NCBI RefSeq assembly: GCF_001691415.1
Contig: NZ_LRRR01000014.1
Location: forward strand, 1-64,000
DNA from: Pararhodobacter sp. CCB-MM2
GTDB lineage: Bacteria; Pseudomonadota; Alphaproteobacteria; Rhodobacterales; Rhodobacteraceae
DNA length: 64,000 nucleotides
Reading direction: 5' to 3'
Of the stretch, positions 8,758 through 17,829 are shown one piece after another. The stretch's first letter is position 1; each line of letters opens with the position of its first letter. A program made the translations under genes and the position numbers. The notes beneath the pieces are model-generated. The model had not been told where the DNA came from. It worked only from the letters and a program-made list of their open reading frames with translations, and did not search any database.

Positions 8758-9906
8758 ATGAGCTACCTTGAGTACAACGTCAAACGCTCGCCCTCGGGCC
8801 TGCGCAAGGTGCTCTATGTGAACTGGGCGCTGGTGCTGCTGCTGTCGGCGGTGGCCTCGATCGGCTTCCTGCAGCTCTATTCCGTGTCGGGCGGGAATTT
8901 CGACCGCTGGACCGAGCCGCAGATGCAGCGCTTCGGCCTGTCGTTGGCGGTGATGTTCACCATCGGGTTCGTGCCCCTGTGGTTCTGGCGCTCGATGTCG
9001 GTGATGGGCTACGCCGTCTCCTTCGTGCTGCTTCTGGGCGTGGAATTCTTCGGCACCGTCGGCATGGGCGCCCAGCGCTGGCTGGAGCTGGGCCCGATCC
9101 GGCTGCAACCGTCTGAAATGATGAAGATTTCCATCGTCATGATGATGGCCGCCTATTACGACTGGCTGGATATCAAGCGCGTCTCGCATCCGTTCTGGGT
9201 GCTGGTGGCCGTGCTTCTGATCGTCGTTCCCGCCTTCCTCGTGCTGATCCAGCCGGACCTCGGGACGGCGCTGATGATCATCGGCGCGGGCGGCATGGTG
9301 ATGTTCTTCGCCGGGGTCTCGCTGTGGTACTTCGGTGCGGTCATCGGGTTGGGCGTGGGCCTCGTCACCGCCGTCTTCATGTCGCGCGGGACGTCGTGGC
9401 AACTGCTGCGCGACTACCAGTTCCGCCGCATCGACGCCTTCCTCGACCCAACCTTGGACCCTTTGGGCAGCTCGTATCACATCAATCAGGCGATGATCGC
9501 GCTGGGATCGGGCGGCTGGTCCGGGCGTGGCTTCATGCAGGGCACCCAGTCCCGCCTGAACTTCCTGCCCGAGAAGCACACCGACTTCATCTTCAACACC
9601 CTGGCCGAGGAATTCGGCTTCATCGGCTCGGTCTTCCTGCTGACGCTTTATATCGGGATCATCGTCACCTGCGTGATCGCGGCGATGCAGGCGAAGAACC
9701 GCTATGCCTCGCTGCTGATCCTCGGCATCGCCGGCAACTTCTTCCTGTATTTCGCCATCAACATGGCCATGGTGATGGGGCTGGCGCCGGTCGTCGGCGT
9801 GCCGCTGCCGCTGGTCAGCTACGGCGGCTCGGCCATGCTGATGATCCTGATCGGCTTCGGCCTCGTCCAATCCGCCTGCATCCACAGGCCCCGTGAGAAA
9901 TCCTGA
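8758..9906 (+). CDS. rodA: RodA peptidoglycan glycosyltransferase
   Basis: SEDS-family integral membrane enzyme that polymerises lipid II into glycan strands and partners PBP2. The 382 residues give about ten helices. SEDS landmarks are visible: the GAQRWLELGPIRLQPSE loop near residues 104-120, IQPDLGTALM, the FLPEKHTDFIFNTLAEEFGF segment near 265-285, and PLPLVSYGGSAML near the end. It starts at ATG 8758, 7 bases after GGAGAG, 12 bases after mrdA. It is last in the elongasome operon. Confidence 0.97.
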   Translation: MSYLEYNVKRSPSGLRKVLYVNWALVLLLSAVASIGFLQLYSVSGGNFDRWTEPQMQRFGLSLAVMFTIGFVPLWFWRSMSVMGYAVSFVLLLGVEFFGTVGMGAQRWLELGPIRLQPSEMMKISIVMMMAAYYDWLDIKRVSHPFWVLVAVLLIVVPAFLVLIQPDLGTALMIIGAGGMVMFFAGVSLWYFGAVIGLGVGLVTAVFMSRGTSWQLLRDYQFRRIDAFLDPTLDPLGSSYHINQAMIALGSGGWSGRGFMQGTQSRLNFLPEKHTDFIFNTLAEEFGFIGSVFLLTLYIGIIVTCVIAAMQAKNRYASLLILGIAGNFFLYFAINMAMVMGLAPVVGVPLPLVSYGGSAMLMILIGFGLVQSACIHRPREKS

Positions 9907-9938
9907 CCGACATCGGGAAGAAGCCTGAGGGAGACGGC

Positions 9939-10877
9939 ATGAAAGTTCTGTTCGCAGCCGGCGAGTCGCGCTGGCCCATCTGGGAAGCGCCCCTGCGCGC
10001 CGCCATCGACGAGGCCGGACTGGAGATCGATCTGGTCCTCGACGCCGATCCGGCCGAGGTCGAGGCGATGATCTACGCCCCGACCAATGCCTCGGCCGGG
10101 ACCACGAATGACGATTTCGCGCCCTATGTGAATTGCCGCGCCGTCCTGAGCCTCTGGGCCGGGGTGGAGAAGATCGTCGGCAACCAAAGCCTGACGCAGC
10201 CCCTGTGCCGAATGGTCGATCCCGGACTGACGCAGGGCATGATCGACTATGTCGTCGGCCATGCGATGCGGGCGCATATCGGCCTCGACCGGGTGCTGGC
10301 CACGCAGGACCGTTGGGAGGTCGTCGTGCCCCCGCTGGCCAGCGAGCGCCCGGTGGCGATGCTGGGCCTCGGCGCGCTGGGGGCGGCTTGTGGTCAGGCG
10401 TTGGCGGGTCTGGGCTTCCCCGTTCTGGGCTGGAGCCGCACCGCCAAGGACGTGCCCGGCATCACCTGCCACCACGGCCCCGAGGGCCTTCGCCGCGTGT
10501 TGGAGCAGGCGCAGATCGTCGTGCTGCTGCTGCCCTCGACCCCCGGCACCGAGAACACCTTGAACGCCGAGACCCTGTCCTGGCTGCCCAAGGGCGCCGC
10601 GATCATCAATCCGGGTCGCGGGCCCCTGATCGACGACGAGGCCCTGCTGGCCGCGCTGGAGACGGGTCAGGTCGGACAGGCCACGCTCGATGTCTTCCGG
10701 ATCGAGCCCTTGCCGCAGGATCACCCGTTCTGGGCCCATCCCAACGTCACTGTCACGCCCCATATCGCCGCCGAAACGCGCCCGACATCCGCCGCCCGCG
10801 TCGTGGCCGAGAACCTACGCCGCCTGCGCGATGGCGAGCCGCTGCTACACGTCGTGAACCGGGCCGAGGGTTATTGA
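9939..10877 (+). CDS. ghrA: Glyoxylate/hydroxypyruvate reductase (GhrA type)
   Basis: NAD(P)H-dependent D-2-hydroxyacid dehydrogenase of 312 residues that would reduce glyoxylate to glycolate and hydroxypyruvate to D-glycerate. The Rossmann motif MLGLGALGAACGQALAG lies at about 141-156. The family catalytic Arg is in NPGRGPLI, with a Glu/His pair in FRIEPLP and TPHIAAET. The short N-terminal catalytic domain and the WAGVEK segment fit GhrA rather than PGDH. It starts 32 bases after rodA behind GAGGGAGA and shares one base with the next gene's ATG (TGATG). Substrate use is inferred from family. Confidence 0.85.
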   Translation: MKVLFAAGESRWPIWEAPLRAAIDEAGLEIDLVLDADPAEVEAMIYAPTNASAGTTNDDFAPYVNCRAVLSLWAGVEKIVGNQSLTQPLCRMVDPGLTQGMIDYVVGHAMRAHIGLDRVLATQDRWEVVVPPLASERPVAMLGLGALGAACGQALAGLGFPVLGWSRTAKDVPGITCHHGPEGLRRVLEQAQIVVLLLPSTPGTENTLNAETLSWLPKGAAIINPGRGPLIDDEALLAALETGQVGQATLDVFRIEPLPQDHPFWAHPNVTVTPHIAAETRPTSAARVVAENLRRLRDGEPLLHVVNRAEGY

Positions 10878-12079
10878 TGCAGATCGCCGTCGTCGGGGCC
10901 GGGATCATCGGACTGACAACGGCGCATCGCCTCGCGCTCGAGGGCCATGACGTCATGGTCATCGCCCCCGCCGAGGAACCCCACCGCGCCTCGACCGGCA
11001 ATGCGGGCACCATCGCCACCTATGCGCTGGACCCCGTCGGCACGCCGGGCGTGCTGCGCGACGCGCCGAACCTGCTGCTGAACCCCGACAGCCCGCTGGC
11101 GATCCACCGCCCCTCGGCCTTGTCGCTGGTGCCGTGGCTCCTGCGTTTCGCCCGCCAGTCGCTGCCCGTTGCCGCCCAGCGCAACCGGCAGGCCTTGGCC
11201 GGGATCGCGCTCGATGCCGATACCCGCTGGCGCGCCCTGATCACCGCGCTGGGGCTGGATGCGCTGCTGCATGATCGCGGCGCGCTCTATGCCTATGACA
11301 GCCCGCAGGCTCTGGCCCGTGGCGCGGAAGCGATGAAGGCCCGCCAAGCCCTCGGCGCCGCGGTCGAGATGCTGTACGCCCCCGCGCTGCACGCCCTCGA
11401 ACCCGCCTTGCCCGAGGGCCGTTTCGCCGGCGCTGCACTGTTTCCCGGCACACTCTGGCTGGACGATCCCGCCGCCGTTCTGACCCGCCTCGCCGCCTCG
11501 ACCCGCGCGCACCGCATCGACGCCCGCTCCCTGTCGCTGGCCCCAAAGCCGCAGGGCTGGCAGATCGACACCGACCGCGGTCCCTTCAGCGCCGAGGCCG
11601 TCGTGCTGGCCGCCGGCGCCTGGTCCGCGCCCCTGCTGCGCCCCCTCGGGGTCAAGATCCCCCTGACCGCCGAACGCGGCTATCACCTTGAATTCGATGG
11701 GATCGAGCCCCTGACCCGCCCGACCTGCCCGGTCGCAAAAGGCTTCTATTTCACGCCGATGAAGGGCCGTCTTCGTGCCGCCGGGACGGTGGAACTCGGC
11801 GGGATCGGCGCGCCGCCATCCCCGCATCGCTGGGAAAAACTGGAACAGGGCGTACGCTCGGTCTTCCCCGATCTGCCGCCGCCCTCACGCCGCTGGATGG
11901 GCCTGCGCCCGTCGATCCCCGACAGCCTGCCCGTGGTCGGCACGGCCCTCCCCGGCCTGATCTGCGCTTTCGGCCATGGCCATATCGGCCTGACCTTGGC
12001 GCCCCTGACCGCGGAGCTGGTCAGCCGCGCACTGGAGGGCGAAGCCCCTCAACCCGCGCTCTCCCCCGCCCGGTTTTAG
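10877..12079 (+). CDS. FAD-dependent amino-acid oxidase/dehydrogenase (DadA-like)
   Basis: A 400-residue flavoprotein of the DAO/DadA family. The N terminus has the FAD Rossmann motif VVGAGIIGLTTAHRL, then the RASTGNAG segment that contacts FAD. The C terminus carries the second FAD contact (GLRPSIPDSLPVVG ... GHGHIGLTLAP). Such enzymes oxidise D-amino acids or secondary amines to oxo acids, passing electrons to quinone. The substrate is not determined. It overlaps ghrA by one base, so its oxo-acid product might be reduced by that neighbour (inference). Its stop overlaps the convergent rnr stop (TTAG, 12076-12079). Confidence 0.85.
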   Translation: MQIAVVGAGIIGLTTAHRLALEGHDVMVIAPAEEPHRASTGNAGTIATYALDPVGTPGVLRDAPNLLLNPDSPLAIHRPSALSLVPWLLRFARQSLPVAAQRNRQALAGIALDADTRWRALITALGLDALLHDRGALYAYDSPQALARGAEAMKARQALGAAVEMLYAPALHALEPALPEGRFAGAALFPGTLWLDDPAAVLTRLAASTRAHRIDARSLSLAPKPQGWQIDTDRGPFSAEAVVLAAGAWSAPLLRPLGVKIPLTAERGYHLEFDGIEPLTRPTCPVAKGFYFTPMKGRLRAAGTVELGGIGAPPSPHRWEKLEQGVRSVFPDLPPPSRRWMGLRPSIPDSLPVVGTALPGLICAFGHGHIGLTLAPLTAELVSRALEGEAPQPALSPARF

Positions 12080-14304
12080 CGTTTCCGCTCGCGCTTTTTC
12101 CGCGCGGCGATCTTGCCCGCCTTCTTGGCCGCCCCCTTGCGCGAGATCGGCCCGCGTGAGCGCCCGTTGCGCCGCGCCCGCGCCATCGGCGCGCCGTCGA
12201 CTTCCAGCAGCTCCAGCACTACGCCGCCGGTGATCGCCTCGGCCTCGGCCAGCTTCACCACCACGCGTTGCCCCAGCCCCAGAACGGTGCCGGTCTTCTC
12301 GCCCGTCAAGGTCTGGGTGTCCTGATCGTGGCGGAAATACTCGTCGCCGAGCGAGCGGATCGGCACCAGACCATCCGCGCCGGTCTCATCCAGCTTCACG
12401 AACAGCCCGAAGCGCGCGATGCCGCTGACCCGCCCCTTGAACACGGCACCAATCCGGTCGGCCATGAAGGCGGCAAGGTAGCGGTCAGTCGTGTCCCGCT
12501 CAGCCGCCATCGAGCGGCGCTCGGTCTCCGAGATCTGCACCGCCGTCTCGGCGAGGTTCTCGATATCCCAATCCGTCAGCCCGTCATCACCCCATTTGTG
12601 GGCCTTGATCAGCGCGCGGTGGACGATGAGGTCGGAATAGCGCCGGATCGGCGAGGTGAAATGCGCGTAATTGCGCAGGGCGAGGCCGAAATGGCCGAAA
12701 TTCTCCGGCGCGTAATAGGCCTGCGTCATCGAGCGCAGGGTGGCCATGTTGATCAGCTCGTCGAACTCGCTGCCCTCGGCATCCGACAGAAGCTTGTTCA
12801 GATGCCTTGTTTGCAGCACCTGCCCCTTGGCCAGCGTCAGCCCCGCCCCCTGCGCCACCTCGCGCAGGGCCTCGATCTTCTCGACCGTCGGTTCCTCATG
12901 GACGCGGAACAGCAGGGACGAGCGATGGGCGTTCAGCTCCTCGGCGGCGGCGACGTTGGCCATCACCATGAATTCCTCGATCACCTTATGCGCGTCGAGA
13001 CGGTCCTTGAAGGCGACCGAGGTCACCTCGCCCGCGTCGTTCAGCACGATGCGGCGTTCGGGCAGGTCCAGATCCAGCGGCTGGCGCGCGGCGCGGGCAT
13101 GAAGCGTGGCTTTCCACGCGTCATAGAGATGCCCCAGCCCCTCGGCCAAAGGCGCGCTCTGCTCATCGGGCCTCCCCTCGAACGCGGCCTGCGCCTGCTC
13201 ATAGGACAGGGACGCGCGCGAGTTCATCAAGCCGCGCACGAAGCGATGGGAGGTCTTCTCACCCTGCGCCGAGACCTTCATCTCGACGGCCAGCACCGGG
13301 CGGTCGACGCCCTCGTGCAGGGAGCACAGATCGCCCGACAGCCGGTCCGGCAGCATCGGCACCACGCGGTCGGGGAAATAGCTGGAATTGCCGCGCTTGC
13401 GGGCCTCGCGGTCCAGTTCCGAGCCCGGCCGGACATAGGAAGCGACATCGGCAATGGCGACCCAGACGATGAAGCCGCCGGGCTGCTTGGGATCGGGCGC
13501 GGCGCAGACGGCGTCGTCATGGTCGCGCGCGTCGGACGGGTCGATGGTCAACAGCGGCAACCCGCGCAGGTCCTCGCGCTTGCCCGCGGGCAGCTCGGGC
13601 GCGGCTTCGGCCTCGGCGATGACCTCATCGGGGAAATGGTCGGGGATGCCGTGCTGGTGGATGGCGATGAGGCTCACGGCCTTCGGCGCACCGGGGTCGC
13701 CCAGCCGGTTGACGATGCGCGCGCGGGGCAGGCCCATGCGCGCCTTCGAGGTCTGCTCGGCCTCGACGAGTTCGCCGTCCTTCGCCCCGCCGCTATCGGT
13801 CCGGGGCACGAGGAATTCCAGATCCGCGCCCTTGTCGATCGGCAGGATGCGCCCGAATTCCGACCCCGCGCGGTAGATGCCCAAGACCGTGCGCGGCCCC
13901 GATTGCAGCTTGCGGATCGGATGCGCCTGCCAGACGCCCTTGACCTGCACCAGCTTCGCCAGCACCCGGTCACCCGCGCCCATGGCCGGCTGGCCCTTGC
14001 GCTCGATCACCAGAATGCGGACGGGCTCGGAATCTTCCTCGGCCAGCTCCGCCAGCAAGTCGCCCTGCGCATCGGGGCCGGTGACGCGGATGATGCCGAC
14101 GGGCGGCACACCGCCGCCCCGCGTCCGGCGCTTGCGGCGCTCATAGAGGCCGTCGCGCTCCAGCTCCTTCAGCATCGCCTTGAGGTCGATCTTCGCCGCC
14201 CCCGACTTGATGCTGAAGGCCCGGGCCACCTCGCGCATGGTCGGGTGGCCGGGCTGGTCGTTGAGCCATTGGGCGAGGTCGGATTTCGAGGGCAGCTTGT
14301 CCAT
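12076..14304 (-). CDS. rnr: Ribonuclease R
   Basis: Processive 3'-5' exoribonuclease that can degrade structured RNA, 742 residues. Order: an N-terminal winged-helix-like segment (about 1-70), cold-shock OB folds, an RNB catalytic domain beginning near residue 255 with TIDPSDARDHDDAV (metal-binding Asp residues), a C-terminal S1 domain (GRVSGIARFGLFVKL, about 620-700), and a Lys/Arg-rich tail that may bind RNA. The start at 14304 has only a weak ribosome site. Its 3' end overlaps the oxidase gene by 4 bases. Confidence 0.96.
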   Translation of the reverse strand: MDKLPSKSDLAQWLNDQPGHPTMREVARAFSIKSGAAKIDLKAMLKELERDGLYERRKRRTRGGGVPPVGIIRVTGPDAQGDLLAELAEEDSEPVRILVIERKGQPAMGAGDRVLAKLVQVKGVWQAHPIRKLQSGPRTVLGIYRAGSEFGRILPIDKGADLEFLVPRTDSGGAKDGELVEAEQTSKARMGLPRARIVNRLGDPGAPKAVSLIAIHQHGIPDHFPDEVIAEAEAAPELPAGKREDLRGLPLLTIDPSDARDHDDAVCAAPDPKQPGGFIVWVAIADVASYVRPGSELDREARKRGNSSYFPDRVVPMLPDRLSGDLCSLHEGVDRPVLAVEMKVSAQGEKTSHRFVRGLMNSRASLSYEQAQAAFEGRPDEQSAPLAEGLGHLYDAWKATLHARAARQPLDLDLPERRIVLNDAGEVTSVAFKDRLDAHKVIEEFMVMANVAAAEELNAHRSSLLFRVHEEPTVEKIEALREVAQGAGLTLAKGQVLQTRHLNKLLSDAEGSEFDELINMATLRSMTQAYYAPENFGHFGLALRNYAHFTSPIRRYSDLIVHRALIKAHKWGDDGLTDWDIENLAETAVQISETERRSMAAERDTTDRYLAAFMADRIGAVFKGRVSGIARFGLFVKLDETGADGLVPIRSLGDEYFRHDQDTQTLTGEKTGTVLGLGQRVVVKLAEAEAITGGVVLELLEVDGAPMARARRNGRSRGPISRKGAAKKAGKIAARKKRERKR

Positions 14305-14375
14305 ATCCCGGCGCTACCACGCAGCCCCGCCGCCGTCACGCACAAAGGCAGAACCGCCGCCGCCCGCTCCCCTCA

Positions 14376-14508
14376 ATATCTTCGTTCCGAAAATATCCCG
14401 GGGGGTGAGCGGCGTCTCGGAAACGCTCCGGTGGAGCGTTTCAGCCGCGAACGCGGTGCCCGTGGCACCGCCGGAAGAGGCCGCAGGCCGAGGGGGGCAG
14501 AGCCCCCC
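14376..14508 (-). repeat. Repeat element copy c with three successive hairpins
   Basis: On the minus strand the block ends in CCCCCCGGGATATTTTCGG...GAAGATAT (14406-14376), matching the box of the other copies. Next to it are three perfect hairpins: GAAACGCTCC-GGT-GGAGCGTTTC (14420-14442), GCGGTGCC-CGT-GGCACCGC (14453-14471) and GGGGGGC-AGA-GCCCCCC (14492-14508). The gap lies between rnr and the SDR gene, both on the minus strand, and no coding frame is credible in it. Confidence 0.65.
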
Positions 14509-14573
14509 TTCTTCCGTCGCCCAAGGCCTGCGTGCCGGAGGCATGCCGGACGAGGGCGAAACCCCTCACCCGG

Positions 14574-15356
14574 TCACAGCGACCATTTCGGCGTGAACGG
14601 CAATTGCGCGGACAAAGCCCCGTCCACTGCCAGAACCTGCCCGTTCACGTAAGACGCCGCATCCGAGGCCAGGAAGGCGACCGCCTCGGCGATCTCCTCG
14701 GCCTGCCCGCCCCGGCGCAGCGGGTTCAACTGGCCGATCCGGTCTTCGCGCCCGCGCGCCCGCGCATCGTCGAACAGCGGCGCAGTCATCGGCGTCTCGA
14801 TCAGCCCGGGCGCCACGCCGTTGACGCGGATCCCGCGCCCGGTCAGCGCCATGGCCGTGGTCTGCACGAGGCTCACCACCCCGGCTTTCGAGGCCGAATA
14901 CGGAATCGGCCCCGCCCCGGCCCGCAGCCCCGCGACCGAGGCCGTGCAGACGATGGCCCCGCCCTGCCCCATATGCGGCAGGCATTCGCGGATGGCGATC
15001 CAGGGGCCCAGAAGGTTGATCCGCATCACCTCCATGAAATCGGCGCTGGCGGTGTCCAGCTTGGGCATCAGGCCGCCGGTGATCCCGGCATTGGCGTGCA
15101 GGATGTCGATGGCGCCAAAGACCTCCAGCGCCCGCGCGACGATCCCCTGCACGCCCGCATCGGTGGCGCAATCGGTGACCACGGCCTCGGCCCGGCCGCC
15201 CGCGTCGCGCACCATGGCCGCGGTCTCCTCGGCCCCGGCCTGCACATCGGCCACGACGACCGAGGCCCCGCCCCGCGCCATCAACAGCGCCGTCGCCCGG
15301 CCGATGCCGCCCGCGGCGCCGGTGATGATGGCGGTCTTGCCCGTGAATTGTCCCAT
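14574..15356 (-). CDS. Short-chain dehydrogenase/reductase
   Basis: A 260-residue classical SDR. The NAD(P) motif is TGAAGGIGRA near residues 12-21. The NAG of HANAG, a Ser in TASVAG and the Tyr/Lys of YSASK form the usual catalytic set, and DGA near the end is the family C-terminal signature. It oxidises or reduces a secondary alcohol/ketone. It lies just downstream of the acyl-CoA dehydrogenase on the same strand, so it may act on a hydroxyacyl- or oxoacyl-CoA (compare LvaD of the levulinate pathway); this is inference. The start at 15356 gives MGQFTGKTAIIT; the frame also extends upstream into a repeat element. Confidence 0.88.
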   Translation of the reverse strand: MGQFTGKTAIITGAAGGIGRATALLMARGGASVVVADVQAGAEETAAMVRDAGGRAEAVVTDCATDAGVQGIVARALEVFGAIDILHANAGITGGLMPKLDTASADFMEVMRINLLGPWIAIRECLPHMGQGGAIVCTASVAGLRAGAGPIPYSASKAGVVSLVQTTAMALTGRGIRVNGVAPGLIETPMTAPLFDDARARGREDRIGQLNPLRRGGQAEEIAEAVAFLASDAASYVNGQVLAVDGALSAQLPFTPKWSL

Positions 15357-15381
15357 GGTTCCTCCCGGCCCCGAGGACGGA

Positions 15382-15424
15382 CGGGGGCTCTGCCCCCGAC
15401 CCCGGAGTATTTTTGACAAAGTGA
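15382..15424 (+). repeat. Repeat element copy d
   Basis: Hairpin CGGGGGC-TCT-GCCCCCG (15382-15398), then ACCCCGGAGTATTTTTGACAAAGTGA. It fits the same plan as the copies at 837-894 and 32155-32206 with a variant box (GGAGTATTT). It fills the 76-base gap between the SDR and acyl-CoA dehydrogenase genes. Confidence 0.65.
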
Positions 15425-15432
15425 AAGCGCGA

Positions 15433-16704
15433 TCAGCCGTCGAGCGCGGGGTTCCGGCCGCGGTTGGTCACGAAGGGCGCCCAGCCGGGGTGGTTGAGCC
15501 CCTTGCGCTTCTTCACTTCCATCCGGGCCAGCTGGTCGCGGTGCACCTCGTCCGGGCCATCGGCCAAGCGCAGGGCGCGCAGGCCGGCATAGGCCAGCGC
15601 CGTGCCGAAATCATTGCCGGTGCCGCCGCCACCGCAGGCCTGAATGGCCCAGTCGGCGATCTTGCAGGCCATGTTCGGCGCGGCGATCTTGATCATGGCG
15701 ATCTCGGCCTTGGCCTCCTTGTTGCCGACCGTGTCCATCTTGTGCGCCGCATGCAGCGTCAGCAGGCGGCACTGGTCGATCATGATCCGCGCCTCGGCGA
15801 TACGCTCCCGCGTGACGCCCTGTTCGGCGACCGGCTTGCCGAAGGCCACGCGCTGCAGCGAGCGGTCGATCATGATCTCCAGCAGGCGCTCGGCCATGCC
15901 GATCGTACGCATGCAATGGTGGATACGGCCCGGCCCAAGGCGGCCTTGCGCGATCTCGAAGCCCCGCCCTTCCCCCAGCAGGATATTCTCGGCCGGGACG
16001 CGCACGTTCTCGAATAGCACTTCCGAGGCCCGGTCCGGCACGCCGTAATACCCGAACACCGGCAGCGAGCGCAGGACGGTGATGCCCGGCGTGTCCATCG
16101 GCACGAGGATCATCGATTGCTGCTTGTGCCGATCCGGGTTCGTGGGGTCGGTCTTGCCCATGAAGATGCAGATCTTCGTCTTCGGGTTCGAGGCGCCGGT
16201 CGTGTACCATTTATGCGCGTTGATGACGTAATGATCGCCGTCGCGCTTGATCTCGGCCTGAATGTTCGTCGCATCCGACGAGGCCACGGCGGGCTCTGTC
16301 ATGGCAAAGCACGAGCGGATCTCGCCATTGAGCAGCGGCTTCAGCCAGCGCTCCTTGTCGGCCTCGGTGCCGTAGCGCTCGATCACCTCCATGTTGCCGG
16401 TGTCGGGCGCGTTGCAGTTGAAGACCTCGGGCGCGAGGAAACTGCGGCCCATGATCTCGCACAGATACCCGTATTCGACATTGGAGAGGCCGGCGCCCTT
16501 GTCGCTGTCGGGCAGGAACAGGTTCCACAGGCCCGCTTCGCGCGCCTTGGGCTTCAGCCGGTCGAACATCGGGTAGATCGCGAAAGGGCCCAACTCCTCG
16601 GCTTCGCGGAAGAACTCGGCCTCGTTGGGATAGATATGCTCGTCCATGAAGGCCTTGAGACGGGCCTCGTAATCCAGCACGCGGGCGCTCTTGTCGGGTA
16701 CCAT
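15433..16704 (-). CDS. Acyl-CoA dehydrogenase, ACAD10/ACAD11-like
   Basis: FAD enzyme of 423 residues. It has the N-terminal helical domain, the [19 protein letters not shown] substrate/FAD segment near residues 135-155, and the [18 protein letters not shown] stretch near 260-280 characteristic of the ACAD10/ACAD11 branch. In mammals that domain is fused to an aminoglycoside-phosphotransferase-like domain; here the partner is the divergent gene at 16828. The start at 16704 follows GGAGGAGGA. Branch assignment is from motif recall, not a tree; the precise substrate is unknown. Confidence 0.9.
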   Translation of the reverse strand: MVPDKSARVLDYEARLKAFMDEHIYPNEAEFFREAEELGPFAIYPMFDRLKPKAREAGLWNLFLPDSDKGAGLSNVEYGYLCEIMGRSFLAPEVFNCNAPDTGNMEVIERYGTEADKERWLKPLLNGEIRSCFAMTEPAVASSDATNIQAEIKRDGDHYVINAHKWYTTGASNPKTKICIFMGKTDPTNPDRHKQQSMILVPMDTPGITVLRSLPVFGYYGVPDRASEVLFENVRVPAENILLGEGRGFEIAQGRLGPGRIHHCMRTIGMAERLLEIMIDRSLQRVAFGKPVAEQGVTRERIAEARIMIDQCRLLTLHAAHKMDTVGNKEAKAEIAMIKIAAPNMACKIADWAIQACGGGGTGNDFGTALAYAGLRALRLADGPDEVHRDQLARMEVKKRKGLNHPGWAPFVTNRGRNPALDG

Positions 16705-16754
16705 GATGTCCTCCTCCGTTGCAGGCAGCCTAGCGAGGCCTTTCCGTTCTGACA

Positions 16755-16771
16755 AGATCGTCTGACGATCT
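16755..16771. promoter_or_regulatory. 17-bp palindrome, likely GntR operator
   Basis: AGATCGTC-T-GACGATCT is a perfect palindrome with 8-base arms around one base. It sits in the 123-base divergent region between the acyl-CoA dehydrogenase and phosphotransferase-gntR genes, 3 bases upstream of a TTGACG -35-like element (16775-16780; a weak -10, CAAACT, is 17 bases further). This is the expected place for an operator through which the linked GntR protein would control both directions. Confidence 0.6.
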
Positions 16772-16827
16772 GGCTTGACGATGTCCCGACGCCCCGCCAA
16801 ACTTCGCCGAAAGCGGGAGGGGATGTC

Positions 16828-17829
16828 ATGGCCGAGGCCGAACTCAATGCCTGGATGGCGCAGCATGTGGCGGGCTATCGCGGTCCGCTGACCCTGACCC
16901 GGCTGAAGGGCGGGCAATCGAACCCGACCTGGCGGATCGACGCGGCCTCGGGCGCCTATGTCCTCAGACAGAAACCCGTGGGCAAGACCCTGCCCTCGGC
17001 CCATCAGGTCGACCGCGAATACCGGGTGATGAAGGCGCTGGGGCAGACCGATGTGCCCGTGCCCCGGATGCTGGGCCTGTGCGAGGACGAGAGCGTCATG
17101 GGCTCCATGTTCTTCGTCATGGAGCATCTGGAAGGCCGCACCCTGTGGGACCCGCGCCTGCCCGAGATGACTGCGCCGGAACGCACGGCGATCTTTGACG
17201 CCATGAATGATGCCATCGCCAAGATCTCGATGGTTGATCCTCTGGCCGTGGGCCTGGGCGATTACGGACGGCAAGGTGGCTATGTGGAGCGGCAGGTCTC
17301 GCGCTGGACCAAGCAATACCATGCCTCGGAGACGCACAAGATCGCGGCGATGGACAACCTGATCGACTGGTTGCCGCAGAACATGCCGGCCGCGCCCGAG
17401 GAGATCCGCATCGCCCATGGCGACTTCCGGCTGGACAACCTGATGTTCCATCCGACCGAGCCACGCGTCCTGGGCGTGCTCGATTGGGAGCTGTCGACGC
17501 TGGGCGATCCCTTCGCCGATTTCGCCTACAACGTCATGGTCTGGCGCATCGCGCCGGGGATCTTCCGGGGCCTCGGCGGGGTCGATCTGAGCGGCACCGG
17601 CATCCCTACGGAAGACGAGTATATCAACCTCTGGTGCCGCAAGACCGGGCGTGAGAGGCCCGAGAACTTCGACTTTTACGTCATTCTCAGCCTGTTCCGC
17701 ATTGCCGCCATCGTGCAGGGCATCGCCAAGCGCGCGCAGGACGGCACCGCCAATGACCCCCGCGCGGCCGAGATGGGCAAGGTCGCAGGCCCCTTGGCCG
17801 AGGTCGCCTGGGAGATGGTGAAGCGGTGA
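16828..17829 (+). CDS. Phosphotransferase family protein (APH fold; LvaA/ACAD11 N-domain-like)
   Basis: A 333-residue kinase-fold protein of the aminoglycoside phosphotransferase/choline kinase superfamily. Visible are the nucleotide loop [10 protein letters not shown] (residues 27-36), Lys49 in YVLRQKP, a Glu in VDREYRVM, the catalytic loop [11 protein letters not shown] and the metal Asp in [11 protein letters not shown]. In ACAD10/11 and in LvaA of Pseudomonas putida such domains phosphorylate a 4-hydroxyacyl-CoA. Its position beside an ACAD11-like dehydrogenase supports that role over antibiotic resistance. GGGAGGGG precedes the ATG. It overlaps gntR by 4 bases. Confidence 0.88.
   Translation: MAEAELNAWMAQHVAGYRGPLTLTRLKGGQSNPTWRIDAASGAYVLRQKPVGKTLPSAHQVDREYRVMKALGQTDVPVPRMLGLCEDESVMGSMFFVMEHLEGRTLWDPRLPEMTAPERTAIFDAMNDAIAKISMVDPLAVGLGDYGRQGGYVERQVSRWTKQYHASETHKIAAMDNLIDWLPQNMPAAPEEIRIAHGDFRLDNLMFHPTEPRVLGVLDWELSTLGDPFADFAYNVMVWRIAPGIFRGLGGVDLSGTGIPTEDEYINLWCRKTGRERPENFDFYVILSLFRIAAIVQGIAKRAQDGTANDPRAAEMGKVAGPLAEVAWEMVKR

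Noticed and set aside
8071..9885. 604-residue open frame opposite mrdA and rodA
   Set aside because: It spans two well-supported elongasome genes in antisense; the composition is a shadow (His, Gln and Asp runs).
14420..14508. CRISPR-like array of palindromes
   Set aside because: The three hairpins differ from each other and there are no equal-length spacers or cas genes.
12268..14652. 794-residue open frame on the plus strand opposite rnr
   Set aside because: The minus strand encodes a full RNase R with all domains. The antisense frame is rich in Arg, Gly, His and Gln with no recognisable motif, as expected from GC-rich codon bias.
16828..17829. Aminoglycoside resistance gene
   Set aside because: The APH fold is present, but the neighbours (ACAD11-like dehydrogenase, SDR) and similarity in motif to the ACAD11/LvaA group point to acyl-CoA metabolism.
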